NCBI GenBank assembly: GCA_965246765.1
Contig: CBDFFJ010000004.1
Coordinates: forward strand, 558,001-622,000
DNA: 64,000 nt
Reading direction: 5' to 3'
DNA from: UBA1952 sp965246765
GTDB taxonomy: Bacteria; Bacteroidota; Bacteroidia; Chitinophagales; Chitinophagaceae
The notes beneath the pieces were generated by a model. The model had not been told where the DNA came from. It saw only the letters and a list, made by a program, of their open reading frames with translations, and ran no database searches. Positions 8,295-17,878 of this stretch are shown here, in pieces. The position numbers and the translations under genes are program-made. How positions within the stretch are numbered: position 1 is the stretch's first letter; each line of letters begins with the position of its first letter.

Positions 8295-9440
8295 ATGCAG
8301 CCCTTACAAATGGTGGACCTGAAGCGTCAGTACCAAAAGATAAAGCCTGAAGTTGACGCCGCTGTGCAGCGTGTGATTGAAAGCACGGCTTTCATCAACG
8401 GCCCGGACGTAGCTGCGTTCGGGAAGGAGCTTGAAGCATATCTGGGCGTGAAGCACGTAATACCCTGCGCCAATGGCACCGACGCGCTGCAGATGGCGCT
8501 CATGGCTCTGGATGTGAAGCCAGGCGATGAGATTATCACGCCGTCTTTCACTTATATAGCTACGGTGGAAGTGGTTGCGCTGCTTGGCCTGAAGCCCGTC
8601 TTTGTGGACGTTGACGCAGATACGTTTACGATGAATCCGGAGTCCGTACGAGCGGCTATTACCACCCGTACCAAGGCTATTATCCCGGTGCATCTGTATG
8701 GGCAGAGCGCCAACATGGAACCGCTTATGCAGCTGGCCACTGAGCACCGGATACCGCTTATTGAAGATAATGCACAGGCCATCGGCGGCACCTATACATT
8801 TTCTGACGGACGCACCGTAATGAACGGCTCAATGGGCCTGATCGGCTGTACATCCTTCTTCCCTTCAAAAAATCTGGGTTGCTACGGCGACGGCGGGGCC
8901 ATGTTTACCAACGATGACGCTATGGCGGATAAGCTGCGGATGATTGCCAACCATGGCCAGAAAGTGCGTTACTATCATGAGGTCGTGGGCTGCAACAGCC
9001 GTCTTGATACAATACAGGCCGCCATCCTGCGCATAAAGCTGCGCCATCTGGATGAATACTGTGATGCCCGCCGTGCCGTTGCGGACTACTATGATGCGGC
9101 CTTTGCGGGGAACGAGCAGATTATAACGCCGGCCCGCACGCCATATAGCAAGCATGTTTTTCATCAATATACGCTCCGGCTAAAGGGCGTTGACCGGGAT
9201 GAAGTGGTAAAGGCATTAGCCGACAAGCACATTCCATCCATGATCTATTACCCGGTGCCGAGCCATAAGCAGAACATGCTGAAGGAATTTGCCGGTGAAG
9301 ATTGCCACCTGCCGGTGACGGATATGCTGAATGCCTGTGTAATCTCGCTGCCTATCCACACAGAGCTTGGCGAGGAAGAACTTCGCTATGTGACTGACGG
9401 ACTGCTGGAGGTTGTCGCTAAAATGGCTGTTGCAGCATGA
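8295..9440 (+). CDS. DegT/DnrJ/EryC1/StrS family sugar aminotransferase
   Basis: A PLP-dependent aminotransferase of 381 residues that adds an amino group to a keto group on a nucleotide-linked sugar. The family motifs are GTDALQMALMAL (residues 61-72), the PLP-phosphate region ITPSFTYIATVE, DNAQAIGG, and the PLP lysine K192 in FFPSKNLGCYGDGG. It overlaps the next gene (rfbC) by 4 bp (ATGA), so the two are one operon and likely work on the same dTDP- or UDP-sugar for surface polysaccharide. The exact sugar is not readable. Confidence 0.92.
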   Translation: MQPLQMVDLKRQYQKIKPEVDAAVQRVIESTAFINGPDVAAFGKELEAYLGVKHVIPCANGTDALQMALMALDVKPGDEIITPSFTYIATVEVVALLGLKPVFVDVDADTFTMNPESVRAAITTRTKAIIPVHLYGQSANMEPLMQLATEHRIPLIEDNAQAIGGTYTFSDGRTVMNGSMGLIGCTSFFPSKNLGCYGDGGAMFTNDDAMADKLRMIANHGQKVRYYHEVVGCNSRLDTIQAAILRIKLRHLDEYCDARRAVADYYDAAFAGNEQIITPARTPYSKHVFHQYTLRLKGVDRDEVVKALADKHIPSMIYYPVPSHKQNMLKEFAGEDCHLPVTDMLNACVISLPIHTELGEEELRYVTDGLLEVVAKMAVAA

Positions 9441-9988
9441 AGCTGACGCGAACGCATATTGACGGCTTGCTGATCGTAGAGCCACGTGTGTTCAATGATG
9501 ACCGCGGTTACTTTTTTGAGTCATTCAACTGGATACAGTTCAGCGAGCTGACGGGGCATCACATTCCGTTCATTCAGGACAATCAGGCACGTTCCGTCCG
9601 TAATGTAGTGCGCGGATTACACTACCAGAACAATCCGACGCCTCAGACCAAGCTGATCCGCGTGCTGGAAGGTGCCATCTGGGATGTGGTTGTGGACATA
9701 CGCAGAGGCAGCGCCACATTCGGGCAATGGTATGGTATGGAGCTTAGCGCAGAGAACCGCCTGCAGTTTCTGGTGCCGAGGGGGTTCGCTCACGGCTATT
9801 CCGTTTTAAGTGAGTCGGCGGAGATTCTTTACAAATGCGACAATTACTACGACAAAAGCACGGAGGGTGGCATTGCTTATGACGATCCTGCCCTGGCCAT
9901 TGATTGGAAAATAGATCCCGCCGTCGCCATCGTTTCTGATAAAGACAAAGTGCAGCCTCTGATGCGGGACGCGGTAAACGGTTTTTAG
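9437..9988 (+). CDS. rfbC: dTDP-4-dehydrorhamnose 3,5-epimerase
   Basis: This 183-residue RmlC-type cupin epimerises carbons 3 and 5 of dTDP-4-keto-6-deoxyglucose. The family hallmarks are DDRGYFFESF (residues 21-30), VVRGLHYQ with catalytic His62, and the acid Tyr138 in YKCDNYYDK. FLVPRGFAHGY is the conserved strand after the active site. rfbA, rfbB and rfbD are not in the window; the partner here is the overlapping aminotransferase, so the product may be an amino sugar rather than rhamnose. Confidence 0.92.
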   Translation: MKLTRTHIDGLLIVEPRVFNDDRGYFFESFNWIQFSELTGHHIPFIQDNQARSVRNVVRGLHYQNNPTPQTKLIRVLEGAIWDVVVDIRRGSATFGQWYGMELSAENRLQFLVPRGFAHGYSVLSESAEILYKCDNYYDKSTEGGIAYDDPALAIDWKIDPAVAIVSDKDKVQPLMRDAVNGF

Positions 9989-10476
9989 TTTTTCATATTC
10001 ACATACTGCAGCGGCATATCAAGGCTGCTGGTACGGCATAGTTGAATCACATCCTGGAGATCATCAATTTTTTTAGCCGTCACGCGGACAATATCGTCCA
10101 TGATGGCCGCCTGCACCTTAAGGCCGCTGTCTTTGATAAGCTTGACTATTTTCTTTGAAGATTCCTTATCAATGCCGTTTTTCACTTTCACGGTTTTCCG
10201 CATGAATTTGCCGGAGGCCGTTGGCTCGCCACCCATGTCAAAGGCATTAGATTCAATGCCCTGGCGCATGGATTTCGTAAGCAGAATATCCTCCAGCTGA
10301 CGCATCTGCATATCGCTGTCCGTCTCAAGCGCGAGGGTAAAGTCTTTCTTGTTAAGCTCAACTACTACGTGGCTTCCTTTGAAGTCATAGCGGTTTTCTA
10401 CTTCTTTTTTGACGATGTTGATAGCATTGTCCAGCGTCTGAACGTCTATTTTGGAGGTGATGTCAAAGGATGGCAT
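9985..10476 (-). CDS. YajQ family nucleotide-binding protein
   Basis: The 163-residue protein begins MPSFDITSKIDVQTLDNAIN and contains RYDFKG, typical of the YajQ (DUF520) family of two linked RRM-like folds. Some YajQ proteins elsewhere bind cyclic di-GMP and act as transcription co-factors; whether this one does is unknown. It overlaps the 3' end of rfbC by 4 bp on the opposite strand. Confidence 0.9.
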   Translation of the reverse strand: MPSFDITSKIDVQTLDNAINIVKKEVENRYDFKGSHVVVELNKKDFTLALETDSDMQMRQLEDILLTKSMRQGIESNAFDMGGEPTASGKFMRKTVKVKNGIDKESSKKIVKLIKDSGLKVQAAIMDDIVRVTAKKIDDLQDVIQLCRTSSLDMPLQYVNMKN

Positions 10477-10546
10477 AATTGAATTTCGGATTTTGGCCCT
10501 TCGGCTACGCGCAGGGTAACAGGATTTCGGATTGAAAGATAGAAAA

Positions 10547-12499
10547 TCAGGCCAGCTTTTCTTCCAGTTCCATCAGTTCTTCAAAAGCTTTTTCATATTC
10601 CTTATTGGCCCTTTCCCACGCTGCAGATTGCGTCCGGTACTTAGCGTCCAGCCCGCTGAATTTTTGCTTGTCCGCATACATCGCCGGGTCGCCAAGCTGG
10701 GCTTCAAGAGCTGCTTTTTCTGTTTGCAGCTTCTTCGCGTCTGCTTCCAGGCGCTCTACTTTCTTTTGCTGTTTCTCATATTCCTTTTGACGTGTGCGGG
10801 CCTCATTGTCCGGTGCCTTCTTTTCTACCGGCGCAGCTTCTTTAGGCTTTTCCTTTACCACCGGTTGCGGTGCGGTTTCTACTTTTTTCTTCGCCGCGCG
10901 CTCATCCATCCACGTATGCCACTCGTCGTAAGTCCCTACAAACTCTTTAATCTTTCCTTCCTCAATCCACCAGATTTTATTGGCGGTCTGGGAAATAAAA
11001 TAACGGTCGTGGCTTACTAAAATGAGCGTGCCTTCGTAATCGTTCAGCGCCTCAATCAGCATCTCTACGCTCTGCATGTCCAGGTGGTTTGTAGGCTCAT
11101 CCAGCAGCATGAAGTTGGCTTTGGTGATGATCGTTTTTGCCAAGGCAACCCGCGCCTTCTCACCGCCGCTCAGCACCCGGATTTTCTTAAACACGTCATC
11201 CCCGCCAAACAGGAAGCAGCCGAGCAGCTGCCGCAATTGCACCTCCGTCATGCCGCTGCCGCTGCGTTTCAGCTCTTCCAGTATTTCTATTTCCACATTC
11301 AGCGATTCCAATTGGTGCTGAGCGTAAAACGCCTCTTCTACGTTGTGCCCTTCCTTGCGCTCGCCGCCGTCAATCGGCTCTCTTCCGGTGATGATGCGCA
11401 GCAGTGTGGATTTGCCCTTGCCGTTAGCGCCAATCAGCGCAATCTTGTCTCCGCGGATTATCTCGCCGTCCGCCTTTTCCAGCAGCTTCAAAGGGCCGTA
11501 GCTTTTAGAAACGTCTTTAAGCGTGTTGATGATTTTGCCGGGCTGCACGGCCACGTCAAAGTTGATATTCATCACCGGCACGGTGCTGTCCGGGCTTTCA
11601 ATGCGTTCCAGTTTGTCCAGTCGCTTAACAATGCTTTGCGCCTGTGCCGCTTTGGATGCCTTCGCCTTAAAGCGTTCCACGAAGCGCTCCTGCTGGCGGA
11701 TGTAATCCTGTTGATTCTCGTAAGCGCGCTGCATAAGCTCCATGCGCTCCGCTTTTTCCTTCTGGAAGAAAGTATAGTTGCCGGTATAAGGCACCAGTGT
11801 CCGCTGGAAGACTTCCACAATCTTCGTTACCATGCGGTCCAGGAAGTAACGGTCATGGCTAACGATAATTACAGAGCCGGGATAGCCCTGCAGATAGCGC
11901 TCCAGCCACTCAATAGATGGCAGGTCAAGGTGGTTCGTAGGTTCGTCAAGGAGGAGCAGGTCAGGCGCTTGCAGCATCATCTTAGCGAGGAGCACGCGCA
12001 TCCGCCACCCGCCGCTGAACTCATTGTATGGTCGCTGAAGATCGGTGGTTGAGAAGCCGAGGCCTTCCAGCACTTCTGCTGTTTTATGCTCCATCTCATA
12101 GCCGCCCGCCACTTCATAATCGTGAAGTGCATGGCTGTAGTCGTCCAGCAGCTTCGCATCGTCCGGCTTTGTTTCCAGGGCTTTCAGGATGCGTTCCATA
12201 TCCGCTTCAATCTGCTTGGCGCGCTCATATGCCTGCATGCCTACCGACAGAATGGAATCATCTGTAGAAAAAGAAAGCAGGTCCTGGTTAAAAAACCCGA
12301 GACTGACGTCTTTCGGCTTGGAAATAGAGCCGCCGTCTACGCTGTACGCGCCGGTCATCAGGCGCAGCACCGTGGATTTTCCTGCGCCATTCGGACCTAC
12401 GAGGCCTATACGCTCCCCGGTGTGAACCTGCCAGTTGGCTTCTTCTAAAATTGCCCGGGCGCCAAAGTGAAAGGATACATTCTGCAGGGATATAAGCAT
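10547..12499 (-). CDS. ABC-F family ATPase (ribosome-associated type)
   Basis: The 650-residue protein has two ABC domains and no membrane segment: Walker A GPNGAGKST (about residue 37) and GANGKGKST (about 356), signatures FSGGWRMRV and LSGGEKARV, and Walker B LLLLDEPTNHLD twice. The ABC-F linker FQKEKAERMELMQRAYENQQDYIRQQERFV-type helix lies between the domains. The C-terminus (from about 545) is a charged coiled coil (RTRQKEYEKQQKKVERLEAD). ABC-F proteins bind the ribosomal E site and regulate translation or protect from antibiotics; this one resembles the housekeeping Uup/YdiF group. A TAAATTCG element lies 7 bp before the ATG. Confidence 0.93.
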   Translation of the reverse strand: MLISLQNVSFHFGARAILEEANWQVHTGERIGLVGPNGAGKSTVLRLMTGAYSVDGGSISKPKDVSLGFFNQDLLSFSTDDSILSVGMQAYERAKQIEADMERILKALETKPDDAKLLDDYSHALHDYEVAGGYEMEHKTAEVLEGLGFSTTDLQRPYNEFSGGWRMRVLLAKMMLQAPDLLLLDEPTNHLDLPSIEWLERYLQGYPGSVIIVSHDRYFLDRMVTKIVEVFQRTLVPYTGNYTFFQKEKAERMELMQRAYENQQDYIRQQERFVERFKAKASKAAQAQSIVKRLDKLERIESPDSTVPVMNINFDVAVQPGKIINTLKDVSKSYGPLKLLEKADGEIIRGDKIALIGANGKGKSTLLRIITGREPIDGGERKEGHNVEEAFYAQHQLESLNVEIEILEELKRSGSGMTEVQLRQLLGCFLFGGDDVFKKIRVLSGGEKARVALAKTIITKANFMLLDEPTNHLDMQSVEMLIEALNDYEGTLILVSHDRYFISQTANKIWWIEEGKIKEFVGTYDEWHTWMDERAAKKKVETAPQPVVKEKPKEAAPVEKKAPDNEARTRQKEYEKQQKKVERLEADAKKLQTEKAALEAQLGDPAMYADKQKFSGLDAKYRTQSAAWERANKEYEKAFEELMELEEKLA

Positions 12500-12506
12500 A
12501 GCGGCG

Positions 12507-12514
12507 CGAATTTA
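12507..12514 (-). promoter_or_regulatory. Possible -7 element (TAAATTCG) of the ABC-F gene
   Basis: TAAATTCG on the minus strand, 7 bp from the ATG at 12499, matches TAnnTTTG with one change. It suggests a very short or absent leader. Confidence 0.3.
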
Positions 12515-12548
12515 CGGCAAGGCGCAAAAGGCGGCGGGTGCATTGCCT

Positions 12549-12556
12549 TACTTTTG
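12549..12556 (+). promoter_or_regulatory. Bacteroidetes -7 promoter element of the DUF3347 gene
   Basis: TACTTTTG, an exact TAnnTTTG match, lies 24 bp before the ATG at 12581. Confidence 0.5.
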
Positions 12557-12580
12557 CGCCTTAATTCGTTATTAGTCCAT

Positions 12581-13165
12581 ATGATGCGTTTTCCAACAGT
12601 CTCCCTGCTCCTGATATCCGGACTGCTCGCTGCTTGTGGCGGTGACAGGAAGCCTGCCGGGGCGACTGAAAAAACAGCGGAAGCAGCCATCCCCAAAGCG
12701 CCGGAAAGCGATCTGAGCAAGGAGCAGACGATTGAGCTGATGAATATGCTTTCAACGTACTACGGCCTCAAGGATGCCCTTGTGGCTACCAATGGTCCAA
12801 AGGCTGACGAGGCCGCATCACGTCTGCTTTCGGCAGCAGAGCTTTTTTTGCACGGGACAGGCAGCGCGCCGCAGGCGACAGAAATGCAGCCTCAGCTGAA
12901 AAAGCTTATGAACGGCTGCGACTCCATCATCACCGCAAAGGCCGACTCGGTGGAGCAGAAGCGAAACAGGTTTGCCGGGGTGTCTGAAGCTATGTACAAG
13001 GTGCTGAAGCTGGCTAACCTGAAGAATGCAAAGACTTATCACCAGTATTGCCCGATGGCCATGAATGACCAGGGCGGATATTGGCTGAGCAGCGAAGAGG
13101 AAATAAAAAATCCATACTTCGGCAAGAAGATGCTGGAGTGTGGCGAAGTAAAAGACAGCCTGTAG
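12581..13165 (+). CDS. DUF3347 lipoprotein with metal-site motif
   Basis: A 194-residue lipoprotein: signal MMRFPTVSLLLISGLLAAC with the lipobox Cys, then a helical DUF3347 domain (ELMNMLSTYYGLKDALVATN ... AASRLLSAAELFL). It ends in YHQYCPMAMNDQGGYWLS followed by EIKNPYFGKKMLECGEV. The CPMAxxD...NPYFG.KM..CG pattern is the small Cys/Met-rich metal-binding tail also attached to some CusB-like efflux adaptors, so periplasmic binding of a soft metal such as copper is a reasonable inference. A TonB receptor gene follows in the same direction. Confidence 0.85.
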   Translation: MMRFPTVSLLLISGLLAACGGDRKPAGATEKTAEAAIPKAPESDLSKEQTIELMNMLSTYYGLKDALVATNGPKADEAASRLLSAAELFLHGTGSAPQATEMQPQLKKLMNGCDSIITAKADSVEQKRNRFAGVSEAMYKVLKLANLKNAKTYHQYCPMAMNDQGGYWLSSEEEIKNPYFGKKMLECGEVKDSL

Positions 13166-13222
13166 CGGGCATTGGACAACAATCAGGCAACAGCGCGCGT
13201 TACACGGCGCACGACTTACCAC

Positions 13223-15577
13223 ATGAAACTTTTTTTTCTGCGCATGCTTTGCGCGCTGATGCTTTTTCCGCTGCTGGCAGCTGCGCAGAGTAAGGTTACG
13301 CTTTCCGGCTACGTTCGTGATGGCCGTTCCAGCGAATCGCTGATCGGCGCTACTGTATTTGTTAAGGAGCTTGCCATCGGCACGCAGACGAACAATTACG
13401 GCTTCTATTCCATCACGGTGCCGGCGGGAAATTATACGATCAACTTTTCCTACGTAGGCTATGCAACGACTTCTCAGCAGCTTGCGCTGATTGAGAGCAA
13501 GACCAACGACATAGAGCTGCAAAGCGCGTCGGAAATAAAGGAAGTGGTAGTTACGTCTGAGCGGAAAGACGAAAATGTGAAGGGCTCCGAAATGGGCACC
13601 ATCTCGCTCAGCGTGGATAAGATGAAGACGCTGCCGGTGATCTTTGGCGAAACAGACATTCTAAAAACCCTTCAGCTCATGCCGGGCGTGCAAAGCGCCG
13701 GCGAAGGAAACAGCGGGTTCTACGTGCGTGGTGGCGGACCCGACCAGAATCTCATCCTGCTGGACGATGCCGTGGTTTACAATACCGGTCACCTATTTGG
13801 ATTTTTTTCTGTTTTTAATTCAGATGCCCTCAAAAATGTAACACTCATCAAAGGCTCTATGCCGGCAAACTATGGCGGGCGCCTCTCGTCGGTGGTGGAT
13901 GTGAGCATGAAGGAAGGGAATAGCAAGGAATACCATGCAACCGGCGGCATCGGTCTTATCGCCTCACGGCTTACGCTTGAAGGGCCAATCAACAAAGGGA
14001 AAGGCTCCTTTATGTTGTCCGGCAGGCGCACTTACATTGACCTGCTCATAAAGCCATTTGCCGGCGACAAACTGGGTGGCTCCGGCTATTACTTCTACGA
14101 TGCGAATCTGAAAGCCAATTACAAGCTCGGTCCGAAGGACCGTCTGTATCTGTCCGGCTATTTCGGACAGGATAAGTTCACATTCGCGTCTGAAAGCCGG
14201 TCGTTTAAAGCAAAGATTCCCTGGGGCAATTCCACCGCCACCCTCCGCTACAATCACCTTTTCAACGATAAGGTCTTTCTAAACACGACGCTCGTCTATA
14301 ACGAGTACAAATTCTCTTTTGAAGGCGAGCAGAACAATTTCGCCGTAAAACTGTCTTCCGGCATCCGCGACTGGAATGCAAAGAGCGACCTGGATTGGTT
14401 TACGCCTTCTAATCATCATATCAAGGCGGGCGTAGCCTACACTTACCACCGGTTTGTACCCAACCAGATCTCCGGGCATTCGGACACCACCGAGTTTAAG
14501 CCGGATAATGCATCTATCAAGTATGCGCATGAGGCAGGAATCTATGTGCTGGATGAGTTTGATCCGTTCCCCTGGCTGAAGGTGAATGCCGGCCTGCGCT
14601 ATTCTTACTTTGGCCAGGCAGGCCCTTATGTGCGCAGAACCTACGACGCCTCCGGCCTGAATACTATTGACAGCACGGAATATGGCGCGGGCAGCATCGT
14701 GAAGAGTTATGACGGCCTTGAGCCGCGCCTGAACCTGCGCTTTGATCTCGGACATAACAGCTCTCTGAAGGCGTCGGTGGTGCGCTCCAACCAGTACATC
14801 CATCTCGTGAGTAATAATGGCTCTACGCTGCCTACCGACATCTGGGTGCCCAGCACTTATTATGTGCAGCCGCAACGCGCGTGGCAGTATTCCCTCGGCT
14901 ATTTCCGGAATTTCCTGAACAATATGCTGGAGACTTCAGTGGAGGTTTATTATAAGGATATGCACAACCAGATCGAGTATCGTGAAGGATATACGCCGCA
15001 GACGCTGCGCGATCCGGAGCGCGATTTTGTATTTGGCGCCGGCGATGCATACGGCGCTGAGTTTTTCGTGAATAAAACCAAAGGGAAGTTTACCGGATGG
15101 ATCGGCTACACGCTCGCATGGACTTATCGCAAGTTTCCGAAGCTGAATAGCGGGGAAGAGTTTCCTGCCAAGTATGACCGCCGGCACGACGTCTCTATTG
15201 TCGCGTCTTACGAGCATTCCAAAAAATGGACGTTCTCAGCCGTCTTTGTATATGGTTCCGGAAACGCCATCACCCTGCCGACCAACTACTACTTCGTGGA
15301 TCAGCAGCTGGTGGCTCAGTACAGCAAGCTCAACGCCTACCGCATCTTCCCTTATCACCGCTTAGACGTCAGCGCAGTGCTTACGCCACAGCACCAGAAG
15401 CCGCGCCGCTGGAAGGGCTCCTGGGCCTTCTCCATTTACAATGTGTATAGTCGCGCCAACCCTTACTTCCTGTACGTGGACACGAAGCCCCTTGGAAATG
15501 GCGAGTTTGATGTGAAGGTGAAGCAGGTAAGCATCTTCCCCATTCTGCCGAGCGTGACGTACAACTTCAACTTTTGA
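13223..15577 (+). CDS. TonB-dependent receptor with carboxypeptidase-regulatory-like domain
   Basis: The mature 784-residue product starts with a signal peptide (MKLFFLRMLCALMLFPLLAAAQ). A CarboxypepD_reg-like beta-sandwich follows (about 24-105; VTLSGYVRDGRSSESLIGATVFV). The plug domain has YVRGGGPDQNLILLDDAVVYN and FGFFSVFNSDALKNVTLIKGSMPANYGGRLSSVVDV, and a long 22-strand type barrel ends in ILPSVTYNFNF. It imports an unknown ligand across the outer membrane using TonB energy. No SusD partner is present. The DUF3347 lipoprotein directly upstream hints at a metal-related ligand, but this is weak. The ATG at 13223 starts the signal peptide. Confidence 0.93.
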   Translation: MKLFFLRMLCALMLFPLLAAAQSKVTLSGYVRDGRSSESLIGATVFVKELAIGTQTNNYGFYSITVPAGNYTINFSYVGYATTSQQLALIESKTNDIELQSASEIKEVVVTSERKDENVKGSEMGTISLSVDKMKTLPVIFGETDILKTLQLMPGVQSAGEGNSGFYVRGGGPDQNLILLDDAVVYNTGHLFGFFSVFNSDALKNVTLIKGSMPANYGGRLSSVVDVSMKEGNSKEYHATGGIGLIASRLTLEGPINKGKGSFMLSGRRTYIDLLIKPFAGDKLGGSGYYFYDANLKANYKLGPKDRLYLSGYFGQDKFTFASESRSFKAKIPWGNSTATLRYNHLFNDKVFLNTTLVYNEYKFSFEGEQNNFAVKLSSGIRDWNAKSDLDWFTPSNHHIKAGVAYTYHRFVPNQISGHSDTTEFKPDNASIKYAHEAGIYVLDEFDPFPWLKVNAGLRYSYFGQAGPYVRRTYDASGLNTIDSTEYGAGSIVKSYDGLEPRLNLRFDLGHNSSLKASVVRSNQYIHLVSNNGSTLPTDIWVPSTYYVQPQRAWQYSLGYFRNFLNNMLETSVEVYYKDMHNQIEYREGYTPQTLRDPERDFVFGAGDAYGAEFFVNKTKGKFTGWIGYTLAWTYRKFPKLNSGEEFPAKYDRRHDVSIVASYEHSKKWTFSAVFVYGSGNAITLPTNYYFVDQQLVAQYSKLNAYRIFPYHRLDVSAVLTPQHQKPRRWKGSWAFSIYNVYSRANPYFLYVDTKPLGNGEFDVKVKQVSIFPILPSVTYNFNF

Positions 15578-15586
15578 CCGGTATCC

Positions 15587-16500
15587 TCAGCGGATATAAA
15601 GCATACCACGGCCGCCAAAACCACCGGAGCGTGTAGAAATGGATGGCTGAGTATTATTACTGCGGTCGCTTACCTGGAGCGTGGTGGCAACGGAGAACCA
15701 ATGTCCGCCGCGGGTGATGATGCCGGCATTGCCCGTTACCTCGCAGGTGCCGGAGCAGGTATAAGCGCGTTGAGAAAGTCGCGGTACTGTGCCTGGCTGA
15801 TCTCATACTTCATGCACCACTCCGCCTTCATGGTTGGGAATGGATCCAGGGAGCCAATTGGGTTGGTCATCTGGATCGTATCGTTGCTATAGACGTAAAT
15901 GCCATCATTGTCCAGTTTTGCATCATCGCCACCGTTGGCATCCGTGAGCATAGGCAAGACAGATGACGTGGTTGCGGTGTTGTTTGTATAGTGAAAAGCG
16001 TTGGTTGACTCCAATGTCCCATTCCCATCCCCGAAATACGGCCGGATAGCGGGCGCTGGTATATAAACCATCTCAATAGCAAATCCACGCACATCTATGT
16101 CATACGGCAGGGTGTTGACCACGCCAAGCTTTACGTCGCTGATTGTGGACGTGCCTATGCCAAGGTTAGTGGGCTCGCGATACAGCATAGCGCCCACTTT
16201 CAGAAAGTCATTTGTCTGATACACATCATAGCCTGTTGGAACCACATTGTTATTCCCCGTCATAGTGATGTGCTTCCAGTTGCCGGATATATCCTTATAC
16301 TTGAAGAACACCCACACGCCGTCGTAGTTGGCCTGGCCGACCGTGCTGCGCCAGGAATTATCCCAGCTTACGTCAAACTTCACCTGAATATTACCGGGGC
16401 CATTATTCAGTATGCTGAGATTGGTAAGCTGCACATTATTGGCTGCTGCGGGAAAAATGCAGATCAGGATGGCGACGAGCAGCAGGGAGGACTTTTTCAT
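15587..16500 (-). pseudogene. SUMF1/formylglycine-generating-enzyme-like surface protein, internally deleted and frameshifted
   Basis: The reading frame from ATG 16500 encodes a signal peptide (MKKSSLLLVAILICIFPAAA) and a beta-sandwich N-terminal half. It then enters the start of a SUMF1-like domain (AEWCMKYEISQAQYRDFLNAL) and stops at 15736 after 254 residues. Reading on in the next frame gives GIITRGGHWFSVATTLQ, then VSDRSNNTQPS, then GGFGGRGMLYIR and a stop at 15587. That is the normal C-terminal end of this domain family. The roughly 200 residues that should lie between are missing. So an internal deletion joined the start and end of the domain out of frame. The N-terminal half may still be made. 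Confidence 0.75.
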
Positions 16501-16701
16501 AGTATAAGGTTATCAGGCAGGCAGGCAGACATCCGCGCGGCGGTGAAGAAACAAAATTATAATCAAGGCGACTTTTATTATAACTCATTAAAAAATTAGC
16601 GGCATGAAGATAAACGACGACGCGCTGTACCCGTAAACTGGAAACTTATTACCGCAATTCCCTTTAACCACTGCCGGCTTTGTAAGGATTGTTTGCGCCG
16701 G
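16501..16701. other. Intergenic region with no recognised element
   Basis: About 200 bp between the SUMF1-like pseudogene and DUF3810, AT-rich near 16550-16590. It has a weak inverted repeat of GCCGGC near its right end but no T-run, promoter match or small gene I can support. Confidence 0.3.
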
Positions 16702-17784
16702 CTAAGGGATAGTGATGACGGATGTGCGGACGGCCCGCGTCTGTTCCCAGCTCCAGGCTGTCAGCGCCACATTGTCGTAGCTGTGGATGCCTTCTTTCTG
16801 GTTGTGAAGGCGCAGGTAAGAGTCGTAGAGCCGGCTACTATATTCGGATACAGAGCTCCGGTATTTTCTGCGAATAGCGCGCAGCGTATCCAGCTGCGCG
16901 TGAGAAAGCGGGTTGAGCCTGGCGAGCAGCTCATCGGCCAGTACCGAGTCTGTTGCCTTGAGGCGGGATTGGGCGTAAAGCCAGAGATTAAAATATCCGG
17001 AATAGGCAAATGCGCTGTCTGGCGAGACGGTGCAAATAGCGTAAGACAGCAGGTTGGCATCGTCTTCGGCGGCAATGCCACTCTGATGGGCCATCTCATG
17101 ACACACTACAAATGGAAGCATAAATTCCGGGAGCAGATTGTTTACCTGCGCCTCGCCTGTGAAGGGATTATAATATCCTTGAATGCCGAGATACTGCATG
17201 AAATACCCGTAAAGTGAGGCCTTTGACTTCATGCCCCTAAGGCGTGTCTTGCTGTCGGTAAGCTCGCGGTAGAAGCGCTTGGCCTGCTCGTTGGTTTTCC
17301 GGAAAGAAATCCCACGATAGTCCGGCGCCAGCGCGTTCAGCTTCGTAATCAGGAAGCTGTCATACGCGACCACGATGGCTTTTACAGGCTCCGCTGATTG
17401 TGGCAATCCCCAGAATTTGGAGAGTGTCGGCTTGTAATAGTTGCCGCCCCAGCCTATGAAGAAAAACAGATACACTGTACCCAGCGTCAGGATGCTGTTC
17501 ATAAAGCTGTGCGCCAGCTCATGGTGCTGCGTACGTATCCGGATCAGCAGATAAATCCAGCGGATAATCATAGCAACTACTACAAAGCCGCCCAGCATAT
17601 ACAATACATCCCCTACAGAAAACGGGACGGCGCCGAAGACTATGTTGCGCGCGCTTTGAAAGGGGCGAAAGACGTAGCTGTTGTACCAGGAGGCCAGCCG
17701 GAGATTGTGCGGAAAAACAAACTGGATGACGAGCACCATTCCAATCAGAAGCGTTAATAAAGCAGCCTTTCGCCTATACCGCAA
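16702..17784 (-). CDS. DUF3810 family membrane protein with HExxH motif
   Basis: An inner-membrane protein of about 360 residues with three N-terminal membrane segments (AALLTLLIGMVLVIQFVF; DVLYMLGGFVVVAMIIRWIYLLI; ILTLGTVYLFFFIGWGGNYY). A large soluble part carries VVCHEMAHQSGIAAEDDANLLSY, a zinc-protease-like HExxH with a downstream acidic residue. DUF3810 proteins are widespread in Bacteroidota and uncharacterised. The start is uncertain: the frame is open to 17925, which would overlap the divergent adaptor gene, and ATG 17739 would cut the first membrane helix. TTG 17784 fits best. Confidence 0.85.
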   Translation of the reverse strand: MRYRRKAALLTLLIGMVLVIQFVFPHNLRLASWYNSYVFRPFQSARNIVFGAVPFSVGDVLYMLGGFVVVAMIIRWIYLLIRIRTQHHELAHSFMNSILTLGTVYLFFFIGWGGNYYKPTLSKFWGLPQSAEPVKAIVVAYDSFLITKLNALAPDYRGISFRKTNEQAKRFYRELTDSKTRLRGMKSKASLYGYFMQYLGIQGYYNPFTGEAQVNNLLPEFMLPFVVCHEMAHQSGIAAEDDANLLSYAICTVSPDSAFAYSGYFNLWLYAQSRLKATDSVLADELLARLNPLSHAQLDTLRAIRRKYRSSVSEYSSRLYDSYLRLHNQKEGIHSYDNVALTAWSWEQTRAVRTSVITIP

Positions 17785-17878
17785 TCGCAACAATCTTGCC
17801 GCCCGCAGCCTCGCTAATATCTGGGCGCCGGATACCTTTACGGCACGATATTCTAAGCCCGAAACCAATCCCGAAAGA

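Noticed and set aside
10532..12448. Plus-strand open frames opposite the ABC-F gene
   Set aside because: They are complements of strongly conserved ABC motifs and contain no recognisable domain.
12445..13522. Minus-strand frames opposite the DUF3347 gene
   Set aside because: They overlap a lipoprotein gene with promoter and metal motif, and their translations are low-complexity.
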